From positions 1 through 64,000 of the forward strand of contig CALUYY010000005.1 in NCBI GenBank assembly GCA_944325155.1: 64,000 bases of DNA, in the 5' to 3' direction. How positions within the stretch are numbered: the stretch's first letter is position 1; every line of letters starts with the position of its first letter. The notes beneath the pieces were generated by a model. That model was given only the letters and a program-made list of their open reading frames with translations, searched no databases and had not been told where the DNA came from. Shown in pieces: positions 34,053-42,345 of the stretch. A program made the translations under genes and the position numbers. The DNA is from Candidatus Gastranaerophilales bacterium (GTDB lineage: Bacteria; Cyanobacteriota; Vampirovibrionia; Gastranaerophilales; Gastranaerophilaceae).

Positions 34053-35312
34053 CTATACTCCATATTTATTTAAACAGCATTTTTTATATTTTTTCCCGCT
34101 TCCGCAAGGACACGGGTCATTTCTTCCTATTGTTTTATTTTCTTTTGTTTCATTGTGCCCCAATACCTTTGAAAAGGCTTTTGAATTATATAAAACACTT
34201 ACGGAAGAAAGCCTTTGATTTTCTTTATAATCGGATTTATAAAATTCAATCACATCTTCAATTGATGAAAAATCTTTATTCATTGTTTTATTTATTATTT
34301 CAATAAAATTGTGATATTCGTTTTGTTTCTTTCTTAAAAGATTCGGGGGGATTTTATCGTTTGTTAAAATATATTTTATACAATCGTCTTTGTCTTTTAT
34401 ATCTTCATTTTTTGATAATATTTGATTAAAAGTTCCTAAAAAGGGAATAATATAAAGCCCCGTATCAAAATCCGAATAAAAGCCTATATCATAAGTTTTA
34501 TTTGAATTTGAAAAGCCTTCTTTTGCGTTTAATAAAAAGTTTTCGTTGTTAAATTCTTCAATATCAAAATATTTATACTCTTTTATTTCATCTTTTATAT
34601 CTCCAGCATCAATTTTATCAATTTCGCCCGTATGGAATTGATAAAATTTTTCCAAAAGTTCATCCGCTTTTTTGTTTGAAACAATAATTTCATCTCCCCC
34701 AAAGCATTCAACAAAAGAAGAATGAAAGCTCATTATGGATTTTTTTAATTCAAGAAATTTTTCCGTATTATTTTTAACGGCGATTTTCGGATTTCTGATA
34801 AGCGCTTTTGTTGTTTCAAGATAAGCAAAATATTCTTTATACGCACTTATGCAGTCAAAAACTTCAAGAAGATAAAAATTATTATCAATTTCAATTATTC
34901 TTGCCTTAATAAAATCATAAAGCCCTATTCCTCTTAAGTTTGTTGTTTTTACAAGAGGAATAAGCGTATAATTTTTTTCGCTTGCCGTGCAAAATGTTAC
35001 ATAGTGGTTTTTTTCGATTTTTTCTATCTTAAAAATCGATATAAAGCTTTCTTTCAATGCATTAACGGTTTTTTTATCACAGGAAGGGTTTTTTGAAACA
35101 TAATAATCCAAAACTCTTATCCCGTCATCCAATTTGCCTTCAAGAATATAGTCGATTAAAACAATGTTTAATTCCGATTCTTTTTGAATTTCTATTTTAT
35201 TTTTTATAAGATAATTTTCAAACTGATTGCCCAAAAATTCGTCTTTAACGATAAAATCAATCAGATTGTCCATGGTTTTGCTTATACATTCGGTTGTTTC
35301 AATGACAGGCAT
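34053..35312 (-). CDS. Unknown protein with C-terminal SEC-C zinc motif
   Basis: A 419-residue soluble protein of unknown function. The C-terminal SEC-C motif (RNDPCPCGSGKKYKKCC, about 393-412) is the zinc-binding tail first seen in SecA and also found alone or fused to many proteins. The rest is acidic and helical, with no transmembrane segment and no visible enzyme motif. It follows tlyA closely (1-nt gap) in the tatD operon, which otherwise encodes quality-control and RNA-modification functions. A role linked to translation or secretion is possible but not shown. Confidence 0.75.
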   Translation of the reverse strand: MPVIETTECISKTMDNLIDFIVKDEFLGNQFENYLIKNKIEIQKESELNIVLIDYILEGKLDDGIRVLDYYVSKNPSCDKKTVNALKESFISIFKIEKIEKNHYVTFCTASEKNYTLIPLVKTTNLRGIGLYDFIKARIIEIDNNFYLLEVFDCISAYKEYFAYLETTKALIRNPKIAVKNNTEKFLELKKSIMSFHSSFVECFGGDEIIVSNKKADELLEKFYQFHTGEIDKIDAGDIKDEIKEYKYFDIEEFNNENFLLNAKEGFSNSNKTYDIGFYSDFDTGLYIIPFLGTFNQILSKNEDIKDKDDCIKYILTNDKIPPNLLRKKQNEYHNFIEIINKTMNKDFSSIEDVIEFYKSDYKENQRLSSVSVLYNSKAFSKVLGHNETKENKTIGRNDPCPCGSGKKYKKCCLNKYGV

Positions 35313-35313
35313 T

Positions 35314-36093
35314 TTAATTTCCTCTTTTTATCCAAATTAAATATTCCGTATTCCCCTGTTTTAGGCCTTGTATGGGAGATTTCATAACACCTTTTACATA
35401 AAGCCCCGAACTCTCCATAAATTCTTTTATATCATTAATAATTTCTTTGTGCACATTTTCATCTTTAACAACCCCGCCTTTTTTTATGTCGCCCCTTTTT
35501 GCTTCAAACTGCGGTTTTATTAAAATGACGGCCTCAAAATCATTTCTTAAAAAATTTATAACGTTCGGAATTACTTTTTTGATTGAAATAAAAGACAAAT
35601 CCATGCTCATAAATTCGGGAAGTTCATTTTGCGGCAGCTCCTCTTTTTTATAAATATCAAAAAATGTACAATTTTTAACGTTTGTTTTTTCAATATTTAT
35701 AACTCTTTTATCTTCTCTTAATTTCCAGGCCAATTGATTATATCCGACATCCACCGCATAAACTTTTTTTGCGCCTCTTTGGAGCATTAAATCCGTAAAA
35801 CCGCCCGTGGAAGCGCCTATATCGATACAGATTTTATCTTTAAGGTCAATATTATATTCATTTAAAGCGCCTTCAAGTTTAAAAGCACCTCTTGAAACGT
35901 AAGGCATTGTTTTTACTTCAAGTTTTTCTTTTGACTCCGGCGAAAATAATTTTTCTTCATCAACAAGCTCGCCCGCTTTTTGTACAACTCTGTCCCCGAT
36001 TTTAACGTTACCCGCTAAAATCGCAGCCAGTGCGGCATTTTTTGTTTCAAAAAAGCCGTGTTCAAAAAGTATTAAATCAAGCCTTTTTTTCAT
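35314..36093 (-). CDS. tlyA: TlyA-family 2'-O-ribose rRNA methyltransferase
   Basis: A 259-residue protein with an S4 RNA-binding domain (residues 2-60, ending in GDRVVQKAGELV) and an FtsJ-like methyltransferase domain. The SAM motif is CIDIGASTGGFTDLMLQ, and acidic/basic catalytic positions lie near Asp-Val-Gly (VDVGYNQLAW), SMDLSFIS and LIKPQFEA. TlyA proteins methylate 16S and, in some bacteria, 23S rRNA; short-form types act on 16S only. It overlaps the preceding 83-aa gene by 1 nt. Confidence 0.92.
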   Translation of the reverse strand: MKKRLDLILFEHGFFETKNAALAAILAGNVKIGDRVVQKAGELVDEEKLFSPESKEKLEVKTMPYVSRGAFKLEGALNEYNIDLKDKICIDIGASTGGFTDLMLQRGAKKVYAVDVGYNQLAWKLREDKRVINIEKTNVKNCTFFDIYKKEELPQNELPEFMSMDLSFISIKKVIPNVINFLRNDFEAVILIKPQFEAKRGDIKKGGVVKDENVHKEIINDIKEFMESSGLYVKGVMKSPIQGLKQGNTEYLIWIKRGN

Positions 36094-36344
36094 TATTTTG
36101 CCAGATGTGCTTCCTCTTGAAGCGCACAGCCCGTTACTTCGCTCGTAACAAAAGTAACCTTTTTAATCGGCCCGTTTGCTTCAATTTCAAAAATTTTTGG
36201 GGCGTTCGGTGCTTTTATTATATTCTGGACATTTTCATAAACTTTTTTAGGGTCATCCAGATATAATACAACCGGCGCAATTGAGCCTTTAATAAAAACG
36301 ATGAAGGCAACTTTTGTTTTTATGTTTGTATATTGCTGTGCCAC
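36093..36344 (-). CDS. Small protein of unknown function in the tatD-tlyA operon
   Basis: An 83-residue protein of unknown family with an alternating beta pattern (KTKVAFIVFIKGSIAPVVLYL, then KIFEIEANGPIKKVTFVTSEV), so a compact beta-rich or PH-like fold is likely. It has one Cys and no export signal. Spacing to both neighbours is tight (12 nt after tatD, 1-nt overlap with tlyA) and it has a GGAG site, so it is very probably real and co-expressed. Confidence 0.75.
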   Translation of the reverse strand: MAQQYTNIKTKVAFIVFIKGSIAPVVLYLDDPKKVYENVQNIIKAPNAPKIFEIEANGPIKKVTFVTSEVTGCALQEEAHLAK

Positions 36345-36356
36345 TTTAATTTCTCC

Positions 36357-37106
36357 TTATTTTAAATTAAAAAATTCTTTAGCGTTTTTGGTTGTTTGTT
36401 TTTCAACATGGTCCGATGTCAAATCTTTTATGTTTGCAATTTCTCTCAATATAAATTTTAAATATTTCGGCGAATTTTCTTCACCCCTGAAAGGATGCGG
36501 GGTAAGATAGGGGGCGTCCGTTTCAAGAACAATATTTTCAAGAGGAACTTCTAAAACCGCCTCTTTTAATTTTTTTGAATTTTTAAATGTAACGACTCCG
36601 CCGACCCCTATAAGCCAGCCTTCTTTAATACATTGTTTGGCAAAATCAACGGAGCCCGAAAAACAATGCATTATAACTTTTTTCATCTCAAAACTTTTTA
36701 AAATTTCATATGTATCGTTGTGCGCTTCCCTGTCATGAACTAAAACCGGCAGATCAAGCGATTTTGCAAGCTCCAGTTGAATTTTAAAAATATCTTTTTG
36801 TTTTTCTTTTGTTGTTTTATCCCAATAATAATCAAGCCCGATTTCACCTATCGCAATAACTTTATTATTTTGTTTTATAAGGTTATAAATATCTTTGGGC
36901 GTATTTTTATTAAACTTTGAAACATCCTCCGGATGTACCCCCAATGCCGCATAAATTAAATCATAGCTTGTAAGCTCAATAACATTTTTAAAATTATCGG
37001 GCGAAGAAGAAGGAACAATAATATATTCAATACCCGCTTCAATCGATTCTTGAATTGAAGCGGAAGGATTATCGAGCATATCAATGTGTGAGTGAGTATC
37101 TATCAT
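36357..37106 (-). CDS. tatD: TatD-family metal-dependent deoxyribonuclease
   Basis: A 249-residue amidohydrolase-fold nuclease with all the metal-site segments: DTHSHIDM, GEIGLDYYW, VHDREA, MHCFSG and ETDAPYLTP. Family members degrade single-stranded or damaged DNA, and the length is standard. An extended -10 TGCTATCAT (37114-37122) ends 7 nt before the ATG, with no ribosome site, so the operon transcript is probably leaderless. Confidence 0.93.
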   Translation of the reverse strand: MIDTHSHIDMLDNPSASIQESIEAGIEYIIVPSSSPDNFKNVIELTSYDLIYAALGVHPEDVSKFNKNTPKDIYNLIKQNNKVIAIGEIGLDYYWDKTTKEKQKDIFKIQLELAKSLDLPVLVHDREAHNDTYEILKSFEMKKVIMHCFSGSVDFAKQCIKEGWLIGVGGVVTFKNSKKLKEAVLEVPLENIVLETDAPYLTPHPFRGEENSPKYLKFILREIANIKDLTSDHVEKQTTKNAKEFFNLK

Positions 37107-37159
37107 ACAAAAGATGATAGCAAATAATCACTTCAATAGCCAATTATTAAGCTTAAATT

Positions 37160-37336
37160 TTATTCAACATGAACAATTACGATAGGATTCATAAGCTTTC
37201 TTATCATGCTTGCGACAAAACCCGTATCTTCATCGGATTTAACATGTTCTTTTATGCCTTTTAATTCCGCAAAAATCGGATTATACTCAGAAAATTCCGG
37301 GTCAAACGCATAATTAGGGTTGTTTATTTCTTCCAT
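37160..37336 (-). CDS. Short 58-aa protein, upstream of tatD
   Basis: A 58-residue frame with GGAG 7 nt before its ATG at 37336. The product begins MEEINNPNYAFDPEF, is acidic in the first half, and ends in a basic helix and a hydrophobic strand (MIRKLMNPIVIVHVE). Codon use matches the neighbours (GAA, AAA, ATT rich). It lies between tatD (same strand, downstream) and tsaE (divergent). No family recognised. Confidence 0.6.
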   Translation of the reverse strand: MEEINNPNYAFDPEFSEYNPIFAELKGIKEHVKSDEDTGFVASMIRKLMNPIVIVHVE

Positions 37337-37420
37337 TGCCGTTCTCCGTTTGTCATCCTACAATTTTTATTTCGGCATTTTTTCATATTTATTTAGCGAA
37401 AAAAGAGTTTTGTATATTTA

Positions 37421-37429
37421 TGTTAAAAT
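37421..37429 (+). promoter_or_regulatory. Extended -10 promoter of tsaE, leaderless geometry
   Basis: TGTTAAAAT, identical to the queD box, ends 7 nt before the ATG at 37437. No ribosome site is seen. Confidence 0.55.
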
Positions 37430-37436
37430 TAATTTT

Positions 37437-37928
37437 ATGGAAGCGATTGTAAAAAATCAGGAAGAAACAAAAATTTTAGCCGAAGTTTTTGCGGATAACA
37501 TCAAAGAAAAAGGCGGTTTTATTTCGCTATTCGGCGATATAGGCGCAGGCAAAACCGCATTTTGCAGATATGCAATAAAACATCTGGGCGTAAAAGAAGA
37601 TGTTACAAGCCCGAGTTTTGTTATTTTAAATGAATATAAAGGGCTTCTTCCCGTATACCATTTTGACCTTTACAGGCTTGAAGATGCGGGGGTTGAATCC
37701 ATTAAAGACGAGCTTAGGGAATATTCAAAAGAAAACGTTTTAACATTTGTCGAATGGGCGGATTTCGGCAAAGATGAACTTCCGTTTGAAAAAATGGAAA
37801 TTAACGTTGAATACGATTACGACAACTATTCAACGGAGCGAAAATTTAAATTCAAGGGAACAAATAAATACTACGAAGATATTATTAAAAAAACGATTGA
37901 AGATTTTAAACAAAGGGTTTTAAATTGA
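37437..37928 (+). CDS. tsaE: tRNA threonylcarbamoyladenosine biosynthesis ATPase
   Basis: A 163-residue ATPase that assists the TsaB-TsaD complex in making t6A at position 37 of ANN-decoding tRNAs. Walker A is GDIGAGKT, followed by VTSPSFVILNEY and the switch/Walker B region VYHFDLYRLED, and later FVEWADFG. The ATG at 37437 is chosen because it aligns with the family start and with the promoter; the frame extends 39 codons upstream but has no ribosome site there. It overlaps tsaB by 4 nt. Confidence 0.93.
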   Translation: MEAIVKNQEETKILAEVFADNIKEKGGFISLFGDIGAGKTAFCRYAIKHLGVKEDVTSPSFVILNEYKGLLPVYHFDLYRLEDAGVESIKDELREYSKENVLTFVEWADFGKDELPFEKMEINVEYDYDNYSTERKFKFKGTNKYYEDIIKKTIEDFKQRVLN

Positions 37929-38560
37929 ACATTTTATCGATAGATACCGTGCTTGATAAAAGTTATATAGCGCTAAGCCTTAATGATAAAGATATATACA
38001 GGCAGATTAATTCCGACGAAAATAATTACCACAGTGCCTATTTAATAAAAGTTTTAAAAGAAATATTAGATGAGAATAATATTTCCATGAAAGATATCGA
38101 ATATTTAGGCACGAACACCGGTGTCGGAAGCTTTACGGGAATAAGAGTCGGGCTTACGATTGCAAAAGTTATCACAAACAGGCTCAATATAAAAGCGGTT
38201 CCTTTTAATACGGCGGAAGTTTTATCAAACGCTTTCAACAATAAAAATATTATGCTTGATGCAAGAAGGGGTTCCGTTTTTTATTCAAATGACGGAGTTA
38301 ACATTGAACTCATACAATATGAAGACGCAATTAAAATTTTAGAAAATTCAAACACCGCTTTTATTTCGGATTTAACTCTTTATAATAATGAAAAATTTAA
38401 TCCTTATAAAAACAAACTCATTGCGTTTGAAAATGAAAATAAAAATTTATCAATTATTGAATTAAATATCGTAAAAAATAAAATTAAAGAAAATTTAATA
38501 ACAGATACCTATTCTCTTAAACCTACATATATTCAAACTCCGCCCATTTATAAAAAGTAA
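37925..38560 (+). CDS. tsaB: tRNA threonylcarbamoyladenosine biosynthesis protein TsaB
   Basis: A 211-residue pseudo-peptidase of the ASKHA fold that binds TsaD. N-terminal MNILSIDTVLDKSYIAL, the helix pair with YHSAYLIKVLKEIL, and NTGVGSFTGIRVGLT are diagnostic. The start is a TTG that overlaps the tsaE stop (TTGA), so translation is coupled. The C-terminal third is divergent and Asn/Lys-rich, as expected for this less conserved part. Confidence 0.9.
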   Translation: MNILSIDTVLDKSYIALSLNDKDIYRQINSDENNYHSAYLIKVLKEILDENNISMKDIEYLGTNTGVGSFTGIRVGLTIAKVITNRLNIKAVPFNTAEVLSNAFNNKNIMLDARRGSVFYSNDGVNIELIQYEDAIKILENSNTAFISDLTLYNNEKFNPYKNKLIAFENENKNLSIIELNIVKNKIKENLITDTYSLKPTYIQTPPIYKK

Positions 38561-38561
38561 T

Positions 38562-40022
38562 TTATCTCGGGTTTAATTTGTTTACAAGATAAAGAGCGTT
38601 TGCTTCGATTGAAATTTGTTCATCGTCCAAAACAAGCCTCGGAAGCCCGTCATTTATATTAACCGCCCATCTTCCGAGAGAAACTTTTTTATTGTTTTTT
38701 GTATAAGCATAAGCTAAAACAATTATCTCATCGCTGTTTTGACTGTTAAATCCCAAAGGATTTAAGTCCCACCTTATGTGATTTAAAATAAGGTTTTGTC
38801 TGTCAAACCAGTATGCTTTTATCATTTCATTCAACAAATTCATTCTGACGCCGAAACCTATGTTTTCTTTTTCATTGTCATATGTGTCATCAACCCTGAA
38901 ATCAACGGGAATTTCATTATACCACCTTGTTTTTGTTTTGCTTGTCATCTCGCCGTATTTCCAGTTGGTTTTAATAAAACCCCTTATATCATCGGGAGTG
39001 AGCCTCGGCATATCGTTTGAACTTATATTTTTATTTATGCCGTAGTCTTTGGAATCAACATCGGATACGTTTTCTTTAAGCCAGGAATTATCAACTTCTC
39101 CTTCTTTTGAACCGAATCCGCCGATTGAATCGTTATCGTTTACGGGTTCTAAATTACCGGTGTCCGAATTTCCGTTTGAATAGGGGTTATAATAGCTATT
39201 TTCACTGTTTGTAATAATTTTATCGGGAACTTTTGATAAATTGTCCAAATCTCCGCCCAAATCGCCGTATAATGCTCCGTCGTTAAAGGTTGAGACGGGA
39301 GCATTTTGCATGGAATTTGAAAAATCAAGATTGTTCATAAAACTTTGATTGTATTCTCTGTTCTCATCCGTTAAATAATAAACCCACACAAATGTTTCAT
39401 AAAGTCCGTGTTTATTTGAACCCCTTCTTTCTTTTACGAGAATTTTTTTGCCGTCTTTTGAGAAATCAACAACGGTCAGGGTCGAAAAGAATCCTTCCCT
39501 TAAATAAGGAAGCGCCGTTGAAATTAAAGGATATCTCGTATGTTCAAAAATGCTCACATCGGCAAGTCTTTCCTTTTTGCCCAAATGTCCGTCTAAGTTA
39601 ATTAAATACAGTGAAGAAGCAATTTGTCTTGTCTGTGGGTAATAATTGGCTTCGCTGTATGCCGCATACGTTACATCGGAATTTGCAACAAAAGGAGATC
39701 TTACAGTTTTTGTTTTTAAAATGGGCGCAAGATTCAGTTCTTTTGAACCCGGGTTTATATTATAAAGTTCAAGATAAGAAGGAATTTCCGCTGTCGGAGG
39801 AATTAAATTTTCATCTTTTTTTCCTATGTCTTCCTCTCTTTTTCTTAAGTCCATTTTAACGTTTGTGCCTGATTCAAGCCACTCCTGAACGGTATGGACC
39901 ATGGGGTCGTTTTCTTTTTCTTCTTTATCATACTTCTTTTTGAATAATTCAAACCCGAAAGCGTTCAGAGAAAAAGAGAAAACAATCAAAATTAAAAAAA
40001 GCGAAAATATTGCTTTTTTCAT
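38562..40022 (-). CDS. Secreted protein of unknown function
   Basis: A 486-residue protein from the ATG at 40022, which has GAGGGG upstream; a longer frame begins at 40040. The signal peptide spans residues 1-22. The mature part has two conserved-looking blocks: 80-230 (beta-rich, with VDFSKDGKKILVKERRG resembling a TolB/WD-type strand pair) and 370-486 (WYNEIPVDFRVDD, RWDLNPLGFN, VSLGRWAVNIND). Between them is a low-complexity Asn/Ser/Asp region (about 245-330). It directly follows the two-component pair and is transcribed with it, so an envelope-sensing role is possible. Family not recognised. Confidence 0.7.
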   Translation of the reverse strand: MKKAIFSLFLILIVFSFSLNAFGFELFKKKYDKEEKENDPMVHTVQEWLESGTNVKMDLRKREEDIGKKDENLIPPTAEIPSYLELYNINPGSKELNLAPILKTKTVRSPFVANSDVTYAAYSEANYYPQTRQIASSLYLINLDGHLGKKERLADVSIFEHTRYPLISTALPYLREGFFSTLTVVDFSKDGKKILVKERRGSNKHGLYETFVWVYYLTDENREYNQSFMNNLDFSNSMQNAPVSTFNDGALYGDLGGDLDNLSKVPDKIITNSENSYYNPYSNGNSDTGNLEPVNDNDSIGGFGSKEGEVDNSWLKENVSDVDSKDYGINKNISSNDMPRLTPDDIRGFIKTNWKYGEMTSKTKTRWYNEIPVDFRVDDTYDNEKENIGFGVRMNLLNEMIKAYWFDRQNLILNHIRWDLNPLGFNSQNSDEIIVLAYAYTKNNKKVSLGRWAVNINDGLPRLVLDDEQISIEANALYLVNKLNPR

Positions 40023-40023
40023 T

Positions 40024-40692
40024 TTAAACAAGCCCCTCATCCCTTGCTTTTACGGTTGCTTTTGTTCTGTCCGTTACGTATAATTTTTGCAAAATGTTAT
40101 GTACATGGGCTTTTGTCGTAGACAGGGTTACAACGAGCTTATCCGATATTTCTTTGTTTGAAAGTCCTTCCGAAATAAGGGAGAGAACCTCAAGCTCTTT
40201 TTTTGTAAGGGAATATTTATTTATATTTTCCTGTTTTTCTTTATTTTGTACATTTTGTTTTTGAATGCCCGATAATACAAGCCTTGCAATCATAGGGTCA
40301 AGCCAGGCTGCCTTTTGGCTTACGGATTTTATCGCCGATAAAAGAGCGTCCAGATTGCACCCTTTCATAATATATCCGTCCGCACCCGCTTGCAGTGCGG
40401 CATAGACATCATCTTCAGAGTCCCTTGAAGTTAACATTAAAATTGAAGAATCAACACCGGATTCCTTAATTTTTTTGGTTGCTTCAATGCCGTCCATTTT
40501 GGGCAGCCCGATATCCATCAAAATGACATCGGCATTAAGGGTTTTTGCAAGTTTTATTGCTTCAAGCCCGTCTTCCGCCTGCCCTATAAGTTCAAGCCCG
40601 TCGGTATTTTGAATAAAAATTGCCGTGCCCATTCTCGCCATTATGTGGTCTTCAACAAGAAGAACTTTTATATTTTCTTTTTGATTTGTCAT
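40024..40692 (-). CDS. NarL/FixJ-type response regulator
   Basis: A 222-residue DNA-binding response regulator. The receiver domain has VEDH, phosphoacceptor Asp in LMDIGLPKMDG, LTSRDSEDD and the Lys in MKGC. The C-terminal LuxR-type helix-turn-helix reads LTKKELEVLSLISEGLSNKE and continues with VTLSTTKAHVHNILQKL. It is co-transcribed with the histidine kinase (4-nt overlap) and should be its partner. Confidence 0.93.
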   Translation of the reverse strand: MTNQKENIKVLLVEDHIMARMGTAIFIQNTDGLELIGQAEDGLEAIKLAKTLNADVILMDIGLPKMDGIEATKKIKESGVDSSILMLTSRDSEDDVYAALQAGADGYIMKGCNLDALLSAIKSVSQKAAWLDPMIARLVLSGIQKQNVQNKEKQENINKYSLTKKELEVLSLISEGLSNKEISDKLVVTLSTTKAHVHNILQKLYVTDRTKATVKARDEGLV

Positions 40693-42206
40693 ATTAAAGC
40701 TTTTTCCTTTTTAATTACGTTTTTTAAGGTAAAAGTGAAAGTTGCGCCCTTGTTGATTTCACCTTCGGCTTTAATTTCGCCGTTATGGGCTTCAATTATC
40801 TGTCTTGATAAATAAAGCCCGAGCCCCGTTGAAGGCAGGCGTTTTTTGTTTGTGCCTCTTGAGAATTTTTTAAACAATCCTTCAATATCTTCTTTTGATA
40901 AACCTTCGCCGAAATCTTTTATTGAAACTTTAAGGTTATAATCATCTTTTTCAATTTTAATTATAATTTTTCCATGTTCAAAACTGTGTTTGATTGCGTT
41001 TCCCAAAATATTAAAAATTACTCTTTTAATTTCGCTTTTGTCGGCATTAATTATGATATCAAAAGGAAAATCGCATTCAACGTCAAGGTTTGATTTTTTC
41101 AAAAGCGGGTTTAATTCTTCAATTGATTCTTTTATAAGTTCATTAATTGAAAATTCGGTTTTAACAAGATGCATTTTACCGGATTCGTACCTGTATACCT
41201 CAAGCAAAACATTAACAAGCCCGAGCATATCTTCGGTGCTTCTTTTCATTGTCGAGAATAAATCTTTTAATTCGCCGTTTAATTCGCCGAGCGTTCCTTT
41301 AAGTGCAAAATCAAGCGCATTAAGGGAAGCTAAAACGGGCGTCCTTAAGTCATGGGTCAGTGTTGCGATGAAATCGTCTTTTAATCTTTCATTTTCTTTT
41401 TGAGCGGTAACATCCCTGATTAAAACAATTGTTTTTTCTTCATCATTTATTTTAATTTTGCTCAACGAAAGCTCAATCGGGCTTGTTGAATTTTTTTTGT
41501 AGTCAACAACGCTGAAATCTCTTAAATAAAGAGTTTCTCCGACATTTAAATATGTTTTTGAGCAGGACTCGTTTATTAAAAGTTCAAAAAAGTTTTTGCC
41601 TTCAAGCTCGCCGTTATCTGCTTTTAAGATATCATACGCCGCATTATTTGCCTGTTCGATTATATTATTTGAACTTAAGACAACAAGCCCTTCGGATAGG
41701 TTTTTAATTATTGTTTGAAGCTTGTTGTTTGCGTTTTTTAATTCTTCGGTTCTTTTTTCAACGATATTTTCAAGATTTCTGTTTAAAATTTCAAGTTCTT
41801 CGATTTTATTTTTTAATTGAACTTTCAAATTTGTACGCTCTATTGCGTTTTTAATGTTTAAAATAATATCGTCATTGGTCCATGGCTTTTCTATGTATTT
41901 AAAAATTCCGACTTCATTAATTGCTTTAATTGCATTTTCTTTATCCGCATAACCCGTTAAAAGAATTTGTGTTGCATCCGGATTCAATTCTTTTGCTTTA
42001 ATTAAAAATTCAATGCCGTTTAATTCTGGCATGATAAAATCGGATACGATTACGGTACAACTGTTGGTTTCAAGCCATTCAAGAGCGCTTTTGGGGTCGT
42101 TAAAGGCGTATACGTTTGAATACCCCTCCAGTTTAAGAAGGGTTTTCAGGGTTTTTGTAACCATTATTTCATCGTCAACAACCAGTATTTTGGCAAATAT
42201 ATCCAT
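40689..42206 (-). CDS. REC-PAS sensor histidine kinase
   Basis: A 505-residue soluble kinase. Residues 1-125 are a receiver domain (VVDDEIMV, VSDFIMPELNG, EKPW), followed by a coiled coil (130-165), a PAS domain (165-255), a HisKA domain with TLTHDLRTPVLAS and an ATPase domain with NAIKHS, DFGEGLS and STGLGLYLSRQII. No membrane helix is present. A TATCAT box (42213-42218) ends 6 nt before the ATG, with no ribosome site, so a leaderless transcript is likely. Confidence 0.92.
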   Translation of the reverse strand: MDIFAKILVVDDEIMVTKTLKTLLKLEGYSNVYAFNDPKSALEWLETNSCTVIVSDFIMPELNGIEFLIKAKELNPDATQILLTGYADKENAIKAINEVGIFKYIEKPWTNDDIILNIKNAIERTNLKVQLKNKIEELEILNRNLENIVEKRTEELKNANNKLQTIIKNLSEGLVVLSSNNIIEQANNAAYDILKADNGELEGKNFFELLINESCSKTYLNVGETLYLRDFSVVDYKKNSTSPIELSLSKIKINDEEKTIVLIRDVTAQKENERLKDDFIATLTHDLRTPVLASLNALDFALKGTLGELNGELKDLFSTMKRSTEDMLGLVNVLLEVYRYESGKMHLVKTEFSINELIKESIEELNPLLKKSNLDVECDFPFDIIINADKSEIKRVIFNILGNAIKHSFEHGKIIIKIEKDDYNLKVSIKDFGEGLSKEDIEGLFKKFSRGTNKKRLPSTGLGLYLSRQIIEAHNGEIKAEGEINKGATFTFTLKNVIKKEKALI

Positions 42207-42345
42207 ATTAATATGATAAATTATTTTTTTTTATTAACAAATATTTTACAAAAATACAAGTTTTATTATATTTAGGCAATTTTGAATCTTAAGGTGTTTT
42301 ACATGGGGTGTGAATTTGTGATTTCAGTTATCCTCAAAAACAGTA

